The position numbers and the translations under genes were made by a program. This document shows, piece by piece, positions 6,349-8,128 of a DNA stretch of 8,128 nucleotides. The number at the start of each line of letters is the position of its first letter. The stretch's first letter is position 1. The notes below the pieces were generated by a model that saw nothing but the letters and a program-made list of their open reading frames with translations, did not search any database and was not told the DNA's origin. This stretch comes from Hyphomicrobiales bacterium (GTDB lineage Bacteria > Pseudomonadota > Alphaproteobacteria > Rhizobiales > JALURZ01), in assembly GCA_027058735.1 (NCBI GenBank), contig JALURZ010000244.1:1-8128 (forward strand), in the 5' to 3' direction.

Positions 6349-7197
6349 CTATTCGCCTCCCAGCGCGCGGGCATGATGGGCGAAATGATCGGCCAGGAAT
6401 GTGGCGATGAAGAAATAGCTGTGGTCGTATCCCGGCTGCATGCGCAGCCTCAGCGGATGGCCGTGGGCCTCGCAGGCCTGTGCGAGAAGATCCGGCCTGA
6501 GTTGTTCTGACAAAAATTCATCGCGTTCGCCCTGGTCCACCAGCAGATCCAGCCGTTCGCCCGCGCCCGCGATCAGCGCAACCGCGTCATGGGCCCGCCA
6601 GGCGTTGCGATCTTCGCCCAGATAGCCCTTGAGCGCCTTTTGCCCCCACGGGCAGTTAATGGGCGAAGAAATCGGTGCAAAGGCCGACACCGACTTGTAT
6701 TTTCCCGGATTACGCAAGGCGATGGTGAGCGCGCCGTGACCTCCCATCGAGTGGCCGGAAATGGATTGCCGCCGGGGATCGACGGGAAAATGCCTGCTGA
6801 CGACCTGCGGCAGTTCATCGACGATATAATCATACATCCGGTAGTGTTCGGCATAGGGCGCGCGGGTGGCGTTGACATAAAACCCCGCCCCCAGACCGAA
6901 GTCATAGGCGCCATCGCGATCATCCGGCACACCCTCGCCGCGCGGACTGGTGTCGGGCGTGATAACGGCCAGCCCGTGTTCGCCCGCCAGCCTCTGCGCA
7001 CCGGCTTTTTCCACGAAATTGCGGTCCGTGCAGGTCAGGCCCGACAACCACCACACCAGCGGCACCGCGCCCGATTTCGCCTGCGCCGGCAGGTAGATCG
7101 AAAACGTCATGGTGCAGTTGCACGCGCGCGAGGCATGGGTGAACCGCAACTGCTCGCCGCCAAAGCAGGCGGCGGCGGATATCTGGGACAGGCCCAT
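6349..7197 (-). CDS. fghA: S-formylglutathione hydrolase
   Basis: This enzyme cleaves S-formylglutathione to formate and glutathione in the cytoplasm, the second step of glutathione-dependent formaldehyde oxidation. The 282-residue alpha/beta hydrolase has the esterase D family features: NCTMTFSIYLP (27-37), LSGLTCTDRNF with the conserved Cys56, TSPRGEGVPDD (83-93), and the nucleophile elbow GHSMGGHGAL with Ser150. The triad is completed by Asp226 in DQGERDEFL and His259 in GYDHSYFFI. Length and spacing match FrmB/FghA proteins. The ATG at 7197 gives the normal N-terminus ending in CFGGEQLRF. It begins 4 nt after the adhC stop without a clear ribosome-binding site, so translation is likely coupled to adhC. 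The stop is TAG. Confidence 0.97.
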   Translation of the reverse strand: MGLSQISAAACFGGEQLRFTHASRACNCTMTFSIYLPAQAKSGAVPLVWWLSGLTCTDRNFVEKAGAQRLAGEHGLAVITPDTSPRGEGVPDDRDGAYDFGLGAGFYVNATRAPYAEHYRMYDYIVDELPQVVSRHFPVDPRRQSISGHSMGGHGALTIALRNPGKYKSVSAFAPISSPINCPWGQKALKGYLGEDRNAWRAHDAVALIAGAGERLDLLVDQGERDEFLSEQLRPDLLAQACEAHGHPLRLRMQPGYDHSYFFIATFLADHFAHHARALGGE

Positions 7198-7201
7198 CCG
7201 G

Positions 7202-8128
7202 CTAGTAGACCACGACGGAACGGATGCTCTGGCCCGCGTGCATCAGATCGAAGGCCGAATTGATGTCGTCGAGCGCCATGGTGTGGGTGATCATCGGATC
7301 GATCTCGATCCTGCCATCCATGTACCAGTCAACGATGCGCGGCACATCGGTGCGTCCGCGCGCACCGCCGAACGCGGTGCCGCGCCAGACCCGTCCCGTT
7401 ACCAGTTGGAACGGCCGGGTGGCGATTTCCTGGCCCGCGCCCGCAACCCCGATGATGATGCTCTCCCCCCACCCCTTGTGACAGCATTCAAGCGCCTGGC
7501 GCATGACCTGCACATTGCCGATACATTCGAACGAATAGTCCGCGCCGCCGCCGGTCAGATCGACGATATGATCGACCAGATCGTCTCCCGCATCGTCGGG
7601 ATTGACGAAATGCGTCATGCCGAATTTCTCCGCCATGGCCCTGCGGTCGTTGTTGAGATCGACGCCGACGATCATGTTGGCGCCCGCAAGCCGGCAGCCC
7701 TGCACCACATTGAGTCCGATGCCGCCAAGCCCGAATATGACGCAGTTGGACCCGACTTCGATCCTGGCCGTATTGATGACCGCGCCGATCCCGGTGGTCA
7801 CGCCGCAGCCGATGTAGCAGATCTTGTCGAACGGCGCGTCCTTGCGCACCTTCGCCACGGCGATTTCCGGCAGCACGGTAAAGTTGGAGAAGGTCGAGGT
7901 ACCCATATAGTGCAGCACCGGCTTGCCGTCATGGGAAAACCGGCTCGACCCGTCGGGCATCAGGCCCTGGCCCTGGGTCGTGCGGATCGCCTGGCACAGA
8001 TTGGTTTTCGGATTGAGGCAATAGTCGCAGACCCGGCATTCGGGCGTATAGAGCGGAATGACATGATCGCCCTTGGCGACCGACGTCACGCCGGGGCCGG
8101 TCTCGACCACAATGCCTGCGCCCTCATG
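7202..8128 (-). CDS. adhC: S-(hydroxymethyl)glutathione dehydrogenase / class III alcohol dehydrogenase (N-terminus cut off)
   Basis: This oxidises S-hydroxymethylglutathione, formed from formaldehyde and glutathione, to S-formylglutathione with NAD; it also acts on S-nitrosoglutathione in known relatives. The visible 308 residues begin at HEGAG, whose His is a catalytic zinc ligand, so about 66 N-terminal residues are missing. Four Cys at visible residues 31, 34, 37 and 45 bind the structural zinc. Cys108 in GCGVTTG is the other catalytic ligand, and GLGGIG (133-138) with Asp157 is the NAD fold. Arg49, in AIRTTQGQGLMPDG, aligns with the Arg115 that marks class III enzymes and binds glutathione. 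The C-terminus SIRSVVVY is typical. A GTG at 8110 lies inside the conserved core and is not the start. fghA follows 4 nt later. The gene is also called frmA or flhA. Confidence 0.97.
   Translation of the reverse strand, partial: HEGAGIVVETGPGVTSVAKGDHVIPLYTPECRVCDYCLNPKTNLCQAIRTTQGQGLMPDGSSRFSHDGKPVLHYMGTSTFSNFTVLPEIAVAKVRKDAPFDKICYIGCGVTTGIGAVINTARIEVGSNCVIFGLGGIGLNVVQGCRLAGANMIVGVDLNNDRRAMAEKFGMTHFVNPDDAGDDLVDHIVDLTGGGADYSFECIGNVQVMRQALECCHKGWGESIIIGVAGAGQEIATRPFQLVTGRVWRGTAFGGARGRTDVPRIVDWYMDGRIEIDPMITHTMALDDINSAFDLMHAGQSIRSVVVY

Noticed and set aside
6589..7263. A 224-codon plus-strand frame opposite fghA
   Set aside because: It is antisense to a complete esterase D family gene with an intact triad, and has no start signal or recognisable domain.
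1..8128. A hidden mobile element, CRISPR array, toxin-antitoxin or defence system
   Set aside because: Every stretch is accounted for by conserved housekeeping genes with short gaps; no transposase, integrase, direct-repeat array, tRNA or unexplained gene pair is visible.

Overview
The window is a GC-rich stretch of chromosome from an alphaproteobacterium, most likely of the Hyphomicrobiales (rhizobia-like) type. The evidence is the protein signatures and the gene order hflK-hflC-DUF2065-Do protease-serB/miaA. I know that order from Rhizobium/Brucella-type genomes; this is recall, not a search. The genus cannot be fixed from the sequence alone. The DNA is almost fully coding, with no gap above about 170 bp. 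I see no rRNA, tRNA, CRISPR array, insertion sequence or phage gene.

Layout. Positions 1-455 (minus) hold the N-terminal 151 codons of miaA (tRNA dimethylallyltransferase), which run off the left edge. A 47-bp divergent gap follows, then serB (503-1444, plus), the last enzyme of serine synthesis. serB converges on a run of minus-strand genes that fills the rest of the window. Read in transcription order, from the right edge leftwards, these are adhC (glutathione-dependent formaldehyde dehydrogenase, N-terminus cut off), fghA (S-formylglutathione hydrolase), an EamA/DMT-family exporter, then after a 166-bp promoter-like gap hflK, hflC, a 62-residue DUF2065 membrane protein, and a Do/DegP-type periplasmic serine protease.

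How they work together. adhC-fghA form the glutathione formaldehyde detoxification route: S-hydroxymethylglutathione to S-formylglutathione, then to formate plus glutathione. The exporter gene starts 9 bp after fghA, so it is probably co-transcribed. It resembles the E. coli cysteine/O-acetylserine exporter EamA, which hints at a thiol-balance link. hflK-hflC-DUF2065 are stitched together by overlapping stop/start codons (TGATG and ATGA). With the Do protease they make an envelope quality-control block: HflKC is the membrane scaffold that controls FtsH, and DegP-type proteases degrade misfolded periplasmic proteins.

No convincing new biological system is visible; this is mostly conserved housekeeping. 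The points most worth a second look are the exporter joined to the formaldehyde operon, the tiny DUF2065 protein coupled to hflC, a 12-bp palindrome with a heat-shock-like motif ahead of hflK, and a tandem ribosome-binding site facing a triple ATG at the protease start.
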